In this document: piece after piece, positions 44,611 to 55,138 of the stretch
Layout: each line of letters starts with the position of its first letter
Position numbering within the stretch: the first letter of the stretch is position 1
Assembly: GCF_002575655.3 (NCBI RefSeq)
Contig: NC_053035.3
Span: forward strand, 372,473,792-372,537,791
Origin: Aegilops tauschii subsp. strangulata
Lineage: Eukaryota; Streptophyta; Magnoliopsida; Poales; Poaceae
Direction of reading: 5' to 3'
DNA: 64,000 nucleotides
Made by a program: the position numbers and the translations under genes
The notes under the pieces: model-generated
Told to the model about the DNA's origin: nothing
The model's input: the letters and a program-made list of their open reading frames with translations, nothing else
The model's database searches: none

Positions 44611-46049
44611 ATTAAGTTGTTGGGAAATGTTTGTGTTGTCAATTTGAGGGCGAGTCGATCGCTTAAAACTTGGTAGATTTGTATTAAGATGTTGGCATCT
44701 TAAAACTTGGTAGATTTGAGCTACTGTGAAAACTTATCAATTGTAATAATGTTGCTTCTACTTTGGTTTCTTATTTGAGTCAGAATTCAAATTTCCATCA
44801 AAATTTGAATTTGGGCCAAAATTTGGATTCGAGCCAAAGTTGAAGTTGAACAGGAGGTTCATTGCTCTGTGCGGTGTATTTGATCGAGCATTTGAAGTCC
44901 AATATTCATAGGTGAACAGTCCGAATGAGAAATGTGCTAGAAACGAGCTCGAAAGCTAGGGTAAACAGCCCTATTTGAAATCAAGTTTTTTTTTACCTTG
45001 CCTAAATGAGGCATATATATTTTTATTAACACTTGTTCCATATATATAGGGTAAAAATGAAGTCTCACTATTTATTGATTAATATTCATATTACTACTTT
45101 TTTTTGAAAAAAATATGCTTTTAATTCAAAACCGTCAAATAACACGTTTTAGATGTGAAAATGAAAAAGTAAGTTCAGACCCTTCTTATTCACTCCAAAC
45201 TAAAGCTATGGAGATTTTTCTAATATTTTTTTTGAATTATTTTGATTTTTTTCAAACCCTAAACCCTCTCTCCCTATTCTACGAACTCTGAACATGTTCA
45301 TAGGTGATAGCTCATTTGTGTGAAGCCTTTTTTCATGAAAATGACCTACACCAAGTTTATATTTTTTTCTCATAACCTTGTCACGTATGACGGCTATGTG
45401 CGCAAGAATTACAACATTTTGATTTTTTTTTGAATTTTTTAAAAACATTTGAACTTGATTTCGACACATCACTTCAAAAAATGATTTTTCAAAAAAAACG
45501 CCCCTATACCGAGTTTATATTTTTTATGGTAACTAGGTCTCATAAACGGACGAACTACGTTTGTTTTATATTTTTGCGATTTTTTCTAATTTAGTTATGG
45601 CCATTTGAAATCTGGTCAAACCCTAATAACCCCGTTGACTCGCTCATAACCCCGCAGAAATGCTCCAAACCCTAGCGTCGAACGTCCGCCGTCGGATCCT
45701 ACCAAGCGCCAAACACCACCCGTCAGATGTGGGGCAGGCATGCGCGATCCGCATGATGCATCCTGATTGGCTACTGCACTGTCCTTCTCGGGTTTTTACG
45801 ATCTGCCCCACTTTACATATGAAATTGTATTTTTCGCACATGACCACCACATGTCAGTGTTAAGAGTTGGTTCAAATATTCAAACTGCAAAATACAATGT
45901 GGCAAATCGTCAATATAGCTTCCCCTTCTCCTCTTCTCTATCTGACAGATAAAGGCATCGAGCAGATCGAGCAATTCCTCTGTTTCTTTCCCCATCTTCT
46001 CGTTCTTCTTCCTCTCGAGCAATTCCTCTGTTTCTTCCTCTCGGGCGAT
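44611..46049. other. MULE internal spacer
   Basis: AT-rich, with T- and A-runs and repeated ACCGAGTTTATATTTTTTATG-like wording (45350, 45510). I see no gene here; the first GRF exon follows. Its 3' part (45900-46040) has a duplicated CGAGCAATTCCTCTGTTTCTT that probably belongs to the leader. Confidence 0.5.
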
Positions 46050-46756
46050 ATGTCGACCTCCTCGTCAGCCCCCCGTTCCACGTGGCCGGTGTATGGTCCA
46101 GTGCTGATGACTCGATGCACTGACTGCCCACGGACTGCGCCACTGAAGCAGTTGACTTCGAAGGAGGAGAAGAATGGGAACTTTGGGCGTGAGTTCGTCA
46201 AATGCGAGAGCAAGCCGGAGGGGCAGGTTAGATCTGAGTTTTCCTCGCATCCTTTATCTCTAATTCTCAAAACATCTGTCAGATTTGGATTTATGTTACA
46301 TGATTTCGTTTTCAGATCGTGAAGAAATGCCACCATTTCGAGTGGATGGATGATTACATCCAGAGGCTTCAAGGGTTGGGCTTGCTGGATCCGAGGGGGA
46401 ATGCAATCTGCGAGTTCAATCTGCCCCATGACAGTGCCGCTCCGGCAGCAGCAGCGCGTCTGGAATACCCAACGGTGGTAGATGTCGAACTGAAGACGGA
46501 ATTGAAGAAGATGAACAAGAACTTCAAGCAGCTGATTGAGTTGAAGAAGCAATCCAATCTGATAGCTTTAGGAATACTTGCTCTAGGAATTTTTTTACTT
46601 GATGGCCATCTCTCGTTAGAGATGTTTGTCTACTGTTGTTGCCACTGTTTAGCAATCCAAGTCTGTTTATCTCAAATGCAACTCTGTTTAGTGCAACTGT
46701 CGATCTCTGAATGTATGCAGTTTACTGTTAAGTTTCGACACTTTCAGTTTCGGTAG
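46050..46756 (+). CDS. GRF-type zinc finger protein with C-terminal membrane segment (MULE passenger)
   Basis: ATG 46050, exon 46050-46226, donor after GGGCAG, acceptor TTTTCAG, second exon 46316-46756; the join keeps the frame and gives about 205 aa. Residues ~22-75 form a GRF zinc finger: CTDCP, GREFVKC, then CHHFEWMDDY across the splice, with three Cys plus Cys/His ligands. A charged helical stretch (ELKTELKKMNKNFKQLIELKK) is followed by hydrophobic LIALGILALGIFLL, a probable membrane anchor. GRF domains bind single-stranded nucleic acid in other proteins. Both exons are free of stops, unlike the transposase next to it. The role in the element is unknown. Confidence 0.7.
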
Positions 46757-47786
46757 AAGACAACTACCAGTTCAGTGATAGGATTATTTTGTTAGCCAAT
46801 AACCTCGAGTGTTGGCTCATACCCTAGCTCATCAGATGACAGTAAGCAGTACTTGAGCAGCACAAGGGATATACATCAAGTTCATCTCTTCTCTCTCACA
46901 CTTGCCAAACTTTTGTCCTCGAGTTCGTCAGTTCTGCTAGAAAAAAAACCTAGTTCGCGGGCCCAAAGAGAATCAAGCTGCAATAGGCCCACAAAGGATA
47001 AATGAGGCCCAGAAACAAGCGATGTTTCTTTTTTGTTTAGGAACGATTGATTTGTTCTTTTTTGTTTCTGATTGCTTTTTTCATTAATTTGATTGCCCAA
47101 TCTCTTCTATCTCATTGAGGAATTTTTTTGGCTTTCCTTTATGGGTCCCTTCATTTTTTAGAATCAAAGTATTTGCAAACCGCAGTATTATTATACCTAG
47201 CGAACCAATACTTCATGATTGGAAAAAGAGGTCCAACCCTCTTTTTTATATACTTCAAACATAGTGTAGTTTTCTACATATTAAAGTATATAAAACTACA
47301 CTTTTGACTAAAGCCAAACATCTCAAAGTATTTGATACTTCAATATTTCTGAAAACCAAAGTTTTCTTGGAATACCTAAAAAATACAGAGCTCTCAAACC
47401 AAAGCCGTGTACAAATGTACAATATGTTCTTATTTTTAGAAGGCATCTATAAACACATCATTTTTAGTTAGTTTGGTTAATTTTTCCCATGCCAATTAGC
47501 CGTGTCTAAACTTGGGACAAACAAAATACAAACATAACAAAGCATTAATATAACACACATAACTTAACTTAGATAGGGTTGCTAGGGCAACATAAGTTCT
47601 TACATATAACACAACACCGATAGATAATAATAATTAACCTTACATGCATAGATAGGGTAGCTAGGTCGGGCAACACACACCAAACTCACACTACATATTA
47701 GATAGGGTAGCTAGGGCAACACTGCCATGTCTTCACCATCGTCTTCACCTTAACCGCCGGCTTCACCGTCTTCTTCGCCGCCGGCT
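46757..47786. other. MULE internal spacer
   Basis: AT-rich. Three copies of GATAGGGTTGCTAGGGCAAC or GATAGGGTAGCTAGG(G/T)C (47571, 47651, 47701) precede the 3' end of the minus-strand gene. No other gene seen. Confidence 0.5.
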
Positions 47787-48215
47787 TCAGTACTGCTCCT
47801 CCTCAAGGCCGTTATCGCCGAGGTAGTATGGGAGGCTGTGCATGCGGTTGCGAGCGGGGAAGACGCTCTTGAAGTCAGTGAAGATGTTATAGGTGGTGAA
47901 TGCGATGAACTCGCACCCACACCAATACACCTTGCCGAGCAAGTAGTAGGCATCAAACCTGTTGGTGAAGTGGACGACGAGCCCTACCACTAGAGCGTTG
48001 GCGTGGGGACGCTGCTCCACGAGGTTGAACATGGGCGGCGAGCCCGCCGGAAGGTGGTGGAAGCCCGCACGGAGGAACCCCCGTGCAAGCTCAGTGCTGC
48101 CCCTCCAGCGTGAGAACGCCCACACGTGGAGCGATGCCTCGACGACGACGTTGGCGGGGTACCGCCGTTCCGGCACGGTGGGCGGCTCTTGGAACATCGG
48201 CCCGTTGTACTGCAT
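47787..48215 (-). CDS. Unknown minus-strand MULE passenger protein (142 aa)
   Basis: The ATG at 48215 (MQYNGPMFQEPPTVPERRYP) is the first in a frame open to 47787. The frame is open further upstream but without ATG. A TATTTAAA box lies about 100 bp upstream (48316-48325), which supports this start. The protein has a compact hydrophobic middle (ALVVGLVVHFTNRFDAYYLLGKVYWCGCEFIAF) and ends GLEEEQY. I recognise no family. It is transcribed inward from near the right TIR and converges on the plus-strand genes, the position mudrB holds in maize MuDR, but I see no similarity to MURB. Confidence 0.5.
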   Translation of the reverse strand: MQYNGPMFQEPPTVPERRYPANVVVEASLHVWAFSRWRGSTELARGFLRAGFHHLPAGSPPMFNLVEQRPHANALVVGLVVHFTNRFDAYYLLGKVYWCGCEFIAFTTYNIFTDFKSVFPARNRMHSLPYYLGDNGLEEEQY

Positions 48216-48315
48216 CTTGAACGCTTCGCTGAGTGGAACGGCTTTGGCTTTTGGGGGAAGAAGAGAAGTGGGAGGCGCAGATGGATCTGTAGAAGAAGAG
48301 GCAATGAAGGGCAGT

Positions 48316-48325
48316 TTAAATAGCT
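48316..48325 (-). promoter_or_regulatory. TATA box of the minus-strand MULE gene
   Basis: The minus strand reads CTATTTAAAC about 100 bp before ATG 48215. Confidence 0.5.
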
Positions 48326-48431
48326 GGGGGAGACGAAGTGGGTACACACGCAAACGGCGTAGATCGTGACTCAGTGCATGCGTGAACCGATGCGATCATC
48401 AATGTGTGAACATGAATCGATAAGAGCGTGC

Positions 48432-48508
48432 TTTGCGTGCTCTGCGTTGGCGGCTGCCTGCCTCCTCCTTCTGCGTGCTCTGCGTTGGCGGCTGCCTGCC
48501 TCCCACAA
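48432..48508. repeat. Short tandem duplication near right TIR
   Basis: CTGCGTTGGCGGCTGCCTGC occurs twice, about 43 bp apart, each preceded by TGCGTGCT. Upstream of the minus-strand gene. Confidence 0.85.
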
Positions 48509-48903
48509 CTGAATCGAGCAGCACCGTGCGGCGTGAACCGATGCCTCGACATATGGATGCGAGTGTGCGTGCAGCCTGCCCCTTCTGCCACCAGCACGTA
48601 TGCCTGCGACGCGTGAAACGACGCTGCGGAGCGACTGAATCCACCGGCAACCGTGCCGCACGGATTGATGCATGCGCGTCAGCGTGCATGCATGTGTTTA
48701 GGTCTAGGTCACTAGATGCGTGCGTGGCGGTGTTCGCATGCATAGCAGGCTACATCGATGCCAAAGCCGGGCATGCATAGCAGGCTGCATCCGTCGATAG
48801 CGGGCTTTTTTAATTTATTACCAACAAACTAACGGGCCCGTCCTATGAACACAAACATGGCCCAACCAGCGAAGCCACAGCCACAGTCAACAGAGTCCAA
48901 CGT

Positions 48904-49059
48904 GGCCCCACAAGTCAGTTAACGGCCAAGACGGCAAACGTCTGTTATAAACATTTGTGAGAGTTTCAGCTAAGGGAGTGGGGAAAAGTGAGCAAAAGTT
49001 CGAAGCGTGGGGAAAACTGAGCACAACTAAGGAATTGGGGGCACAGATGGAATAAGCCC
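48904..49059 (-). repeat. MULE right terminal inverted repeat
   Basis: Inverse of 40833-41002 with a gap of about 12 bp; outermost bases AATAAGCCC, then TSD. Confidence 0.92.
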
Positions 49060-49068
49060 TATAGTTTT

Positions 49069-50910
49069 TGCTCTAGTACTTCACTTATATCTTTTAGAGC
49101 ACGGTGGTGGATTTGTTTTATAGAAACTATTGATCTCTCATGCTTCACTTAGATTATTTTGAGAGTCTTAAATAGCATGGTAATTTGCTTAAATAATCCT
49201 AATATGCTAGGTATTCAAGATTAGTAAAAACTTTCTTATGAGTGCATTGAATACTAAGAGAGGTTTGATGCTTGATGATTGTTTTGAGACATGGAGGTAG
49301 TGATATTAAAGTTGTGCTAGTTGAGTAGTTGTGAATTTGAGAAATACTTGTGTTGAAGTTTGCAAGTCCCGTAGCATGCACGTATGGTAAACGTTATGTA
49401 ACAAATTTGAAACATGAGGTGTTCTTTGATTGTCCTCCTTATGAGTGGCGGTCGGGGACGAGCGATGGTCTTTTCCTACCAATCTATCCCCCTAGGAGCA
49501 TGCGCGTAGTGCTTGGTTTTTGATGACTTGTAGATTTTTGCAATAAGTATGTGAGTTCTTTATGACTAATGTTGAGTCCATGGATTATACGCACTCTCAC
49601 CTTTCCATCATTGCTAGCCTCTTCGGTACTGTGCATTGCCCTTTCTCACATTGAGAGTTGGTGCAAACTTCGCCGGTGCATCAGAACCCCGTGATATGAT
49701 ACGCTCTTTCACACATAAACCTCCTTATATCTTCCTCAAAACAGCCACCATACCTACCTATTATGGCATTTCCATAGCCATTCTGAGATATATTGCCATG
49801 CAACTTTCCACCGTTCCGTTTATCATGACACGTTCATCATTGTCATATTGCTTTGCATGATCATGTACTTGACATAGTATTTGTGGCAAAGCCACCGTTC
49901 ACAATTCTTTCATACATGTCACTATTGGTTCATTGCATATCCCGGTACAGCGCTGGAGGCATTCTATAGAGTCATACTTTGTTCTAGTATCGAGTAGTAA
50001 TTATTGAGTTGTAAATAAATAGAAGTGTGATGATCATCATTTTCTAGAGCATTGTCCCAAGTGAGGAATAAATAAAAAAGAGAAAGGCCATAAAAAAAGA
50101 GAAGGCCCAAAAAAAATGAGAGAAAAAGAGAGAAGGGACAATGTTACTATCCTTTTACCACACTTGTGCTTCAAAGTAGCACCATAATCTTCATGATAGA
50201 GAGTCTCTTGTTTTGTCATTTTCATATACTAGTGGGAATTTTTCATTATAGAACCTGGCTTGTATATTCCAACAATGGGCCTCCTCAAGTGCCCTAGGTC
50301 TTCATGAGCAAGCAAGTTGGATGCACACCCACTTAGTTTCTTTTGTTGAGCTTTCATATATTTATAGCTCTAGTGCATCCGTTGCATGGCAATCCCTACT
50401 CCTTGCATTAACATCAATCGATGGGCATCTCCATAGCTCATTGATTAGCCTCGTTGATGTGATACTTTCTCCTTTTTTGTCTTCTCCACATAACCCCCAT
50501 CATCATATTCTATTCCACCCATAGTGCTATATCCATGGCTCACGCTCATGTATTGCGTGAAGGTTGAAAAAGTTTGAGATTACTAAAGTATGAAACAATT
50601 GCTTGGCTTGTCATCGGGGTTGTGCATGATGAGAGCATTCTTGTGTGACGAAAATGGAGCATGACTAAACTATATGATTTTGTAGGGATGGCCATGTTAT
50701 TTTGAGAGAACATAATTGCTTAGTATGCTTGAAGTATTATTATTTTTATGTCAATATTGAACTTTTATCTTGAATCTTTCGGATCTGAATATTCATACCA
50801 CAATTAAGAAGAATTACATTGAAATTATGCCAAGTAGCATTCCACATCAAAAATTCTGTTTTTATCATTTACCTACTCGAGGACGAGCAGGAATTAAGCT
50901 TGGGGATGCT
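49069..50910 (+). other. Gypsy non-coding interior up to the polypurine tract
   Basis: Continues the Gypsy after the MULE TSD. No RT or integrase; short frames only. An A-rich AAAGAGAAAGGCC region lies at 50080-50130. The end, CGAGGACGAGCAGGAATTAAG followed by CTTGGGGATGCT (50896-50910), is the polypurine tract. Confidence 0.75.
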
Positions 50911-52490
50911 TGATACGTCTCCAACGTATCTATAACTTTTTATTGCTCCATGCTATATTATCTTCTGTTTTGGACATTATTGGGCTTTATTATACACTTT
51001 TATATTATTTTGGGGACTAACCTATTAACCGGAGGCCCAGCCCAGAATTGCTGTTTTTTGCCTATTTCAGAGTTTCGCAGAAAAAAAATCAAACGGAGTC
51101 CAAACGGAATGAAACCTTCGGGAACGTGATTTTCGGAACGAACATGATCCAGAGGACTTGGACCCTACGTCAAGAAAGCTACCAGGAAGCCACGAGGTAG
51201 GGGGCACGCATACCCCCCTGGGCGCGCCCTCCACCCTCGTGGGCCCCACATTGCTCCACCAACGTACTCCTTCCTCCTATATATACCTACGTACCCCCAA
51301 ACTACCAGATACGGAGCCAAAAACCTAATTCCACCGCCGCAACCTTCTGTACCCATGAGATCCCATCTTGGGGCCTGTTCCGGAGCTTCGACGGAGGGGG
51401 CATCAATCATAGAGGGCTTCTACATCAACACCATAGCCTCTCCGATAAAGTGTGAGTAGTTTACTTCAGACCTTCGGGTCCATAGTTATTAGCTAGATGG
51501 CTTCCTCTCTCTTTTTGGATCTCAATACAATGTTCTCCCCCTCTCTCGTGGAGATCTATTCGATGTAATCTTCTTTTGCGGTGTGTTTGTTGAGACCGAT
51601 GAATTGTGGGTTTATGATCAAGTTTATCTATGAACAATATTTGAATCTTCTGAATTCTTTTATGTATGATTGGTTATCTTTGCAAGTCTCTTCGAATTAT
51701 CAGTTTGGTTTGGCCTACTAGATTGATCTTTCTTGCAATGGGAGAAGTGCTTAGCTTTGGGTTCAATCTTGAGGTGTCCTTTCCCAGTGACAATAGGGGC
51801 AGCAAGGCACATATTGTATTGTTGCCATCGAGGATAACAAGATGGGGTTTATATCATATTGCATGAGTTTATCCCTCTACATCATGTCATCTTGCTTAAA
51901 GCGTTACTCTGTTCTTATGAACTTAATACTCTAGATGCATGCTGGATAGCGGTCGATGTGTGGAGTAATAGTAGTAGATGCAGCCAGGAGTCGGTCTACT
52001 TGTCTCGAACGTGATGCCTATATACATGATCATACCTATATATTCTCATAACTATGCTCAATTCTGTCAATTGCTCAACAATAATTTGTTCACCCACCGT
52101 AAATACTTATGCTCTCGAGAGAAGCCACTAGTGAAACCTATGGCCCCCGGGTCTATTTTCCATCATATTAATCTTCCAACACTTAGCTATTTCCGTTGAC
52201 TTTTATTTTGCTTTTATTTTACTTTGCATCTTTATCATAAAAATACCAAAAATATTATTCTATCATATCTATCAGATCTCACTCTCGTAAGTGACCGTGT
52301 AGGGATTGACAACCCCTTATCACGTTGGTTGCGAGGATTTATTTGTTTGTGTAGGTGCGAGGGACTCGTGCGTGGCCTCCTACTGGATTGATACCTTGGT
52401 TCTCAAAAACTGAGGGAAATACTTACGCTACTTTGCCACATCACCCTTTCCTCTTCAAGGGAAAACCAACGCAGTGCTCAAGAGGTAGCA
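50911..52490 (+). repeat. 3' LTR of Gypsy
   Basis: TGATACGTCTCC to AGAGGTAGCA, then TSD CTGCC at 52491-52495. Confidence 0.95.
51278..51285 (+). promoter_or_regulatory. LTR TATA box (Gypsy, 3' LTR)
   Basis: TATATATA. Its transcript would read out into the zf-XS gene at 52559, which lost its own upstream region to this insertion. Confidence 0.5.
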
Positions 52491-52558
52491 CTGCCGAACC
52501 GCCCCATCGGAGGGAGTGGTGACGCCGGGGCTGCTAAAGCACCGGAGCACGGTGTGAG

Positions 52559-53479
52559 ATGGAGACAGAGGTTTCCATCACTGCCGGCGAGTTATCAATG
52601 TACCCTAAGGTCATCGACGGCGTCGAGCTTCCACAGTCGAAGGCGGAGTTCCACACCGACTCCGACGACCACTCCGGCGACGACTCTGACGACCACTCTG
52701 TTGACGACTCCGATGATGACGAACAGCTCGTTAGTCATCTATACCCATTTATGTGTCAAATAGATCATAGGGTTTCTCTGGTTACTCCTGCCTCCCCCTT
52801 TTTGGAATAGAAATCTTGTGGTTATATTCTCCCAATCCATGAAATCTGAGTAAGTTTTGTTAGATCCATGTAGTGTATTGATTGTTTGAATGGTACAGGT
52901 GATAAGTGATTAGTTGTTTCATGTGTGCAAATGATTTCTGCTAGTAATCCGACTAGGGTTAGTGTTCGTGCTAATAATTCCTAGCCAGGACTTGACAATT
53001 GATTTTGAATGACCTACATATGTTTGTGCCATTATTTTCTTCAAGATTGGTCTGTACATAGACGACTGTGCTTAAAAATCGAACCATAATCTCTGGATAT
53101 GTATAAATAAATAGCCATAAATACCTAATCCTACTTCACGGCATGTAATCAGTGATTTGATACCAAATTTGTTTTACTATTTGTATAGGTGTTGTCTGAC
53201 GATGTGGACAGCGAGGATGAAGATGCCCAGAGGAGGTACAAGAGGCGAATCCTGAGAGAGCTTTATGCGGGAATGCATAACAGGCGTATTAGGACCTGGA
53301 ACGACGGCTATGGATGCCCATTTTGCAACCACAAGCTTCATGACGCGTATCTAAGTGATCTGGCGCATGCAAGAGGACGGGCTGTTGGCTCCTTCAAGCA
53401 GAAGTATTCTCACAGGATGGCGCACGGCGCGTACGCCGAGTACCTGGAGACGCTTCAGGATCATGCCGACCGCATGTGA
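52559..53479 (+). CDS. Small zf-XS-like zinc-finger protein (153 aa, two exons)
   Basis: Exon 1 52559-52729 (57 codons) ends before a GTTAGT donor. Exon 2 53189-53479 follows a TTGTATAG acceptor; the join is in phase. The ATG is the first after an in-frame TAA at 52535. Residues ~34-70 are an acidic Asp/Ser run (DSDDHSGDDSDD). Residues ~95-150 match the zf-XS pattern of the SGS3/FDM family: CPFCNHKLHDAYLSDLAHA, a basic SFKQKYSHRMAHG, then AYAEYLE. SGS3/FDM proteins bind RNA in silencing pathways; this one lacks the XS and coiled-coil parts, so function is open. The Gypsy sits 64-68 bp upstream and separates it from its leader (27225-27361). Confidence 0.65.
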
Positions 53480-54118
53480 GATGAGATGTGGGATGGATCA
53501 AACTATGTACGCTTGAGTATGCTTAATGACGGTTGAACTATGTACTTATGGTTGAACTATGCTTATGTACATGTACGCTTATTATCTATGTCTAAGTATG
53601 TTAAATATTTGGTCAAAATTTGGTAAAAATTTCAAAGGGGGACCAATAAACCAGGAAATCGAGGTAGTACGTCAATCACACACGGTTCCCAAAATTGGAA
53701 CCGTGTGCAATGGCTTTCATTTTTCCTGTTGCGTCAATCACACACGGTTCGCTCTAGCAAACCGTCGCCCCCAAAAATCTTTGTGGGACAGAAAACCCTC
53801 ACCACCCAATTCAAAAAAGAAAAAAGAAAACTCTCACCATCCCCACGTCACAAAAATCCTCACCCCGCCCGCCATCCCCTCCGGTACGGTCCCCATTCAC
53901 ACCTGCACAAACTCCTCCGCGTATATGCCATGGCACCGCCTATCGCGGCGGTAAACACTTAGCTCCATGCCTGCCGCCGCCGCCAGGCTGCCTGCAAAGC
54001 CCACCGTATTTCGCCACTTCCGCTTGCCACCGCCTATCGCCATCGACTTTCTCAACGCTGCTCGCGGTCGACCCAGCTCCGCTCGGTTGGGGAATCTGCC
54101 GTACTGAGGGTTCTTTTC
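53480..54118. repeat. Spacer with CACTA-type motifs upstream of B3 gene
   Basis: 53650-53780 holds CAATCACACACGGTTCCC, AACCGTGTGC and CAATCACACACGGTTCGC, like the array upstream of the other B3 gene at 13890-14170. 53800-54118 is a C-rich leader with no long gene. Confidence 0.6.
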
Positions 54119-54947
54119 ATGGACGACGAGGTAACTAATTTAACGAGATATTATCTCATCTCTTATCCCACTTCATCTGCCTCCTTTAATCACCCGGTGG
54201 AAATCACCATGAATTCATTTTTATTCGAGCTGATTTGAGGGTTTTCTTTCATTCATAGAATGTACAGTGCACCGACACTTCAGGACTTGGCGACCGCCGC
54301 CAGAGATTCCATCTCATCGTACCAGATAACTTGAGGACGCGCACGGTATGTTCAATCTCACCCTAAATCGGTTGGCATGGCCTACTTTCCTGGACATATT
54401 CTAAATATTGTTACATTTGGATAAACGGTGCCACATGCACCATATACGTCAAAGGGGATTTCCCCCTCTTCTTTCTATATTAGGCAAATTAATGATGTAT
54501 TGTTCTTTCGATTACTCTCATTTTTCCATGACATCATGTTTACCCTATGTGTTTAATTATAGATTTTTGTCCTTCGATTTCAATTGTTGTACAGTTCTTT
54601 CAATTTGGGCCCATATTTGCATGTTACCATATTTTCTTTAATAATCCTAACATTTTCTGCAGGACATCCCTCGCTATGCAACAGATTATGTAGTGCACAA
54701 TTTTTCCCTTTACATAGATCAAGCCTCCACGGATGTCATACTGCACACAAACCATGGTTTTACAATCGTTGCTACTGTAAGACTTGATGAACGTGGTGAC
54801 TCCTATTTTGCCACTGGATTTTGGAATGAAATTGCAAAGTTTTATGTACTGAAAGCTCGCACTAAAATTGCACTGCACATAGAAGGGCCCGGTCATGAGA
54901 TATATGCTAACTTCCTCGACAAAATCATCAATCCAGACTTTATTTGA
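54119..54947 (+). CDS. B3-domain protein, 127 aa, three exons
   Basis: Exons 54119-54130 (ATG plus three codons, donor GTAACT), 54259-54345 (acceptor ATTCATAG, donor GTATGT) and 54663-54947 (acceptor TTCTGCAG) join without stops into 127 aa. From residue ~20 the chain follows the B3 fold: RFHLIVPDNL, PRYATDYVVHNF, a GFTIVATVRL strand, GDSYFATGFWNEIAKFYVL and KIALHIEGPG. B3 domains bind DNA in plant transcription factors. The stop TGA is followed at once by a strong donor (GTAAGT at 54950), and the next acceptor (55138) is in phase with the F-box frame. The gene may therefore have been a B3-F-box fusion. Confidence 0.65.
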
Positions 54948-55138
54948 AGTAAGTTTTCTTTTCAACTATCTGCATATGTTAACTTACCCAGCAATGTCAA
55001 ATGAATTGTGTAGTATTTAAGCAACCAATTTTTATTCCCTTTTCTTACTATATTCCTACCTAATAACTTCTAGTTACCAATACACTTTTCTATTGCCCTG
55101 TTTTAACTAAATATTCCCTGTACTCCCATTTCTATCAG

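Larger units (their letters stand above)
40833..49059 (+). mobile_element. Mutator-like element (MULE) with long TIRs and passenger genes
   Basis: 8227 bp, with a perfect 9-bp TSD TATAGTTTT at 40824-40832 and 49060-49068. Long terminal inverted repeats: 40833-41002 (170 bp) and 48904-49059 (156 bp). The outer 20 bp are diverged (GGGATATTT versus GGGCTTATT), the next 93 bp closely matched, and the inner part has one gap of about 12 bp. It contains a broken MURA transposase gene on the plus strand, a GRF zinc-finger gene on the plus strand, and a minus-strand gene next to the right TIR. It is inserted in the Gypsy interior. Confidence 0.95.
27362..52490 (+). mobile_element. Non-autonomous Gypsy (Athila-type, Sabrina-like) with two nested insertions
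   Basis: LTRs 27362-28942 (1581 bp) and 50911-52490 (1580 bp), both TG...CA, with perfect 5-bp TSD CTGCC at 27357-27361 and 52491-52495. An Asp-tRNA-type PBS follows the 5' LTR and a polypurine tract precedes the 3' LTR. Without the nested Copia (28999-37609) and MULE (40833-49059) and their TSDs it is about 8.3 kb. The only coding region is gag plus protease (37777-39861). There is no reverse transcriptase or integrase, so mobility would need a helper. The family name is from memory. Confidence 0.92.

Noticed and set aside
47750..48369. Plus-strand frames over the minus-strand MULE gene
   Set aside because: Antisense shadows in GC-rich sequence; the minus frame has a TATA box and a plausible ATG.
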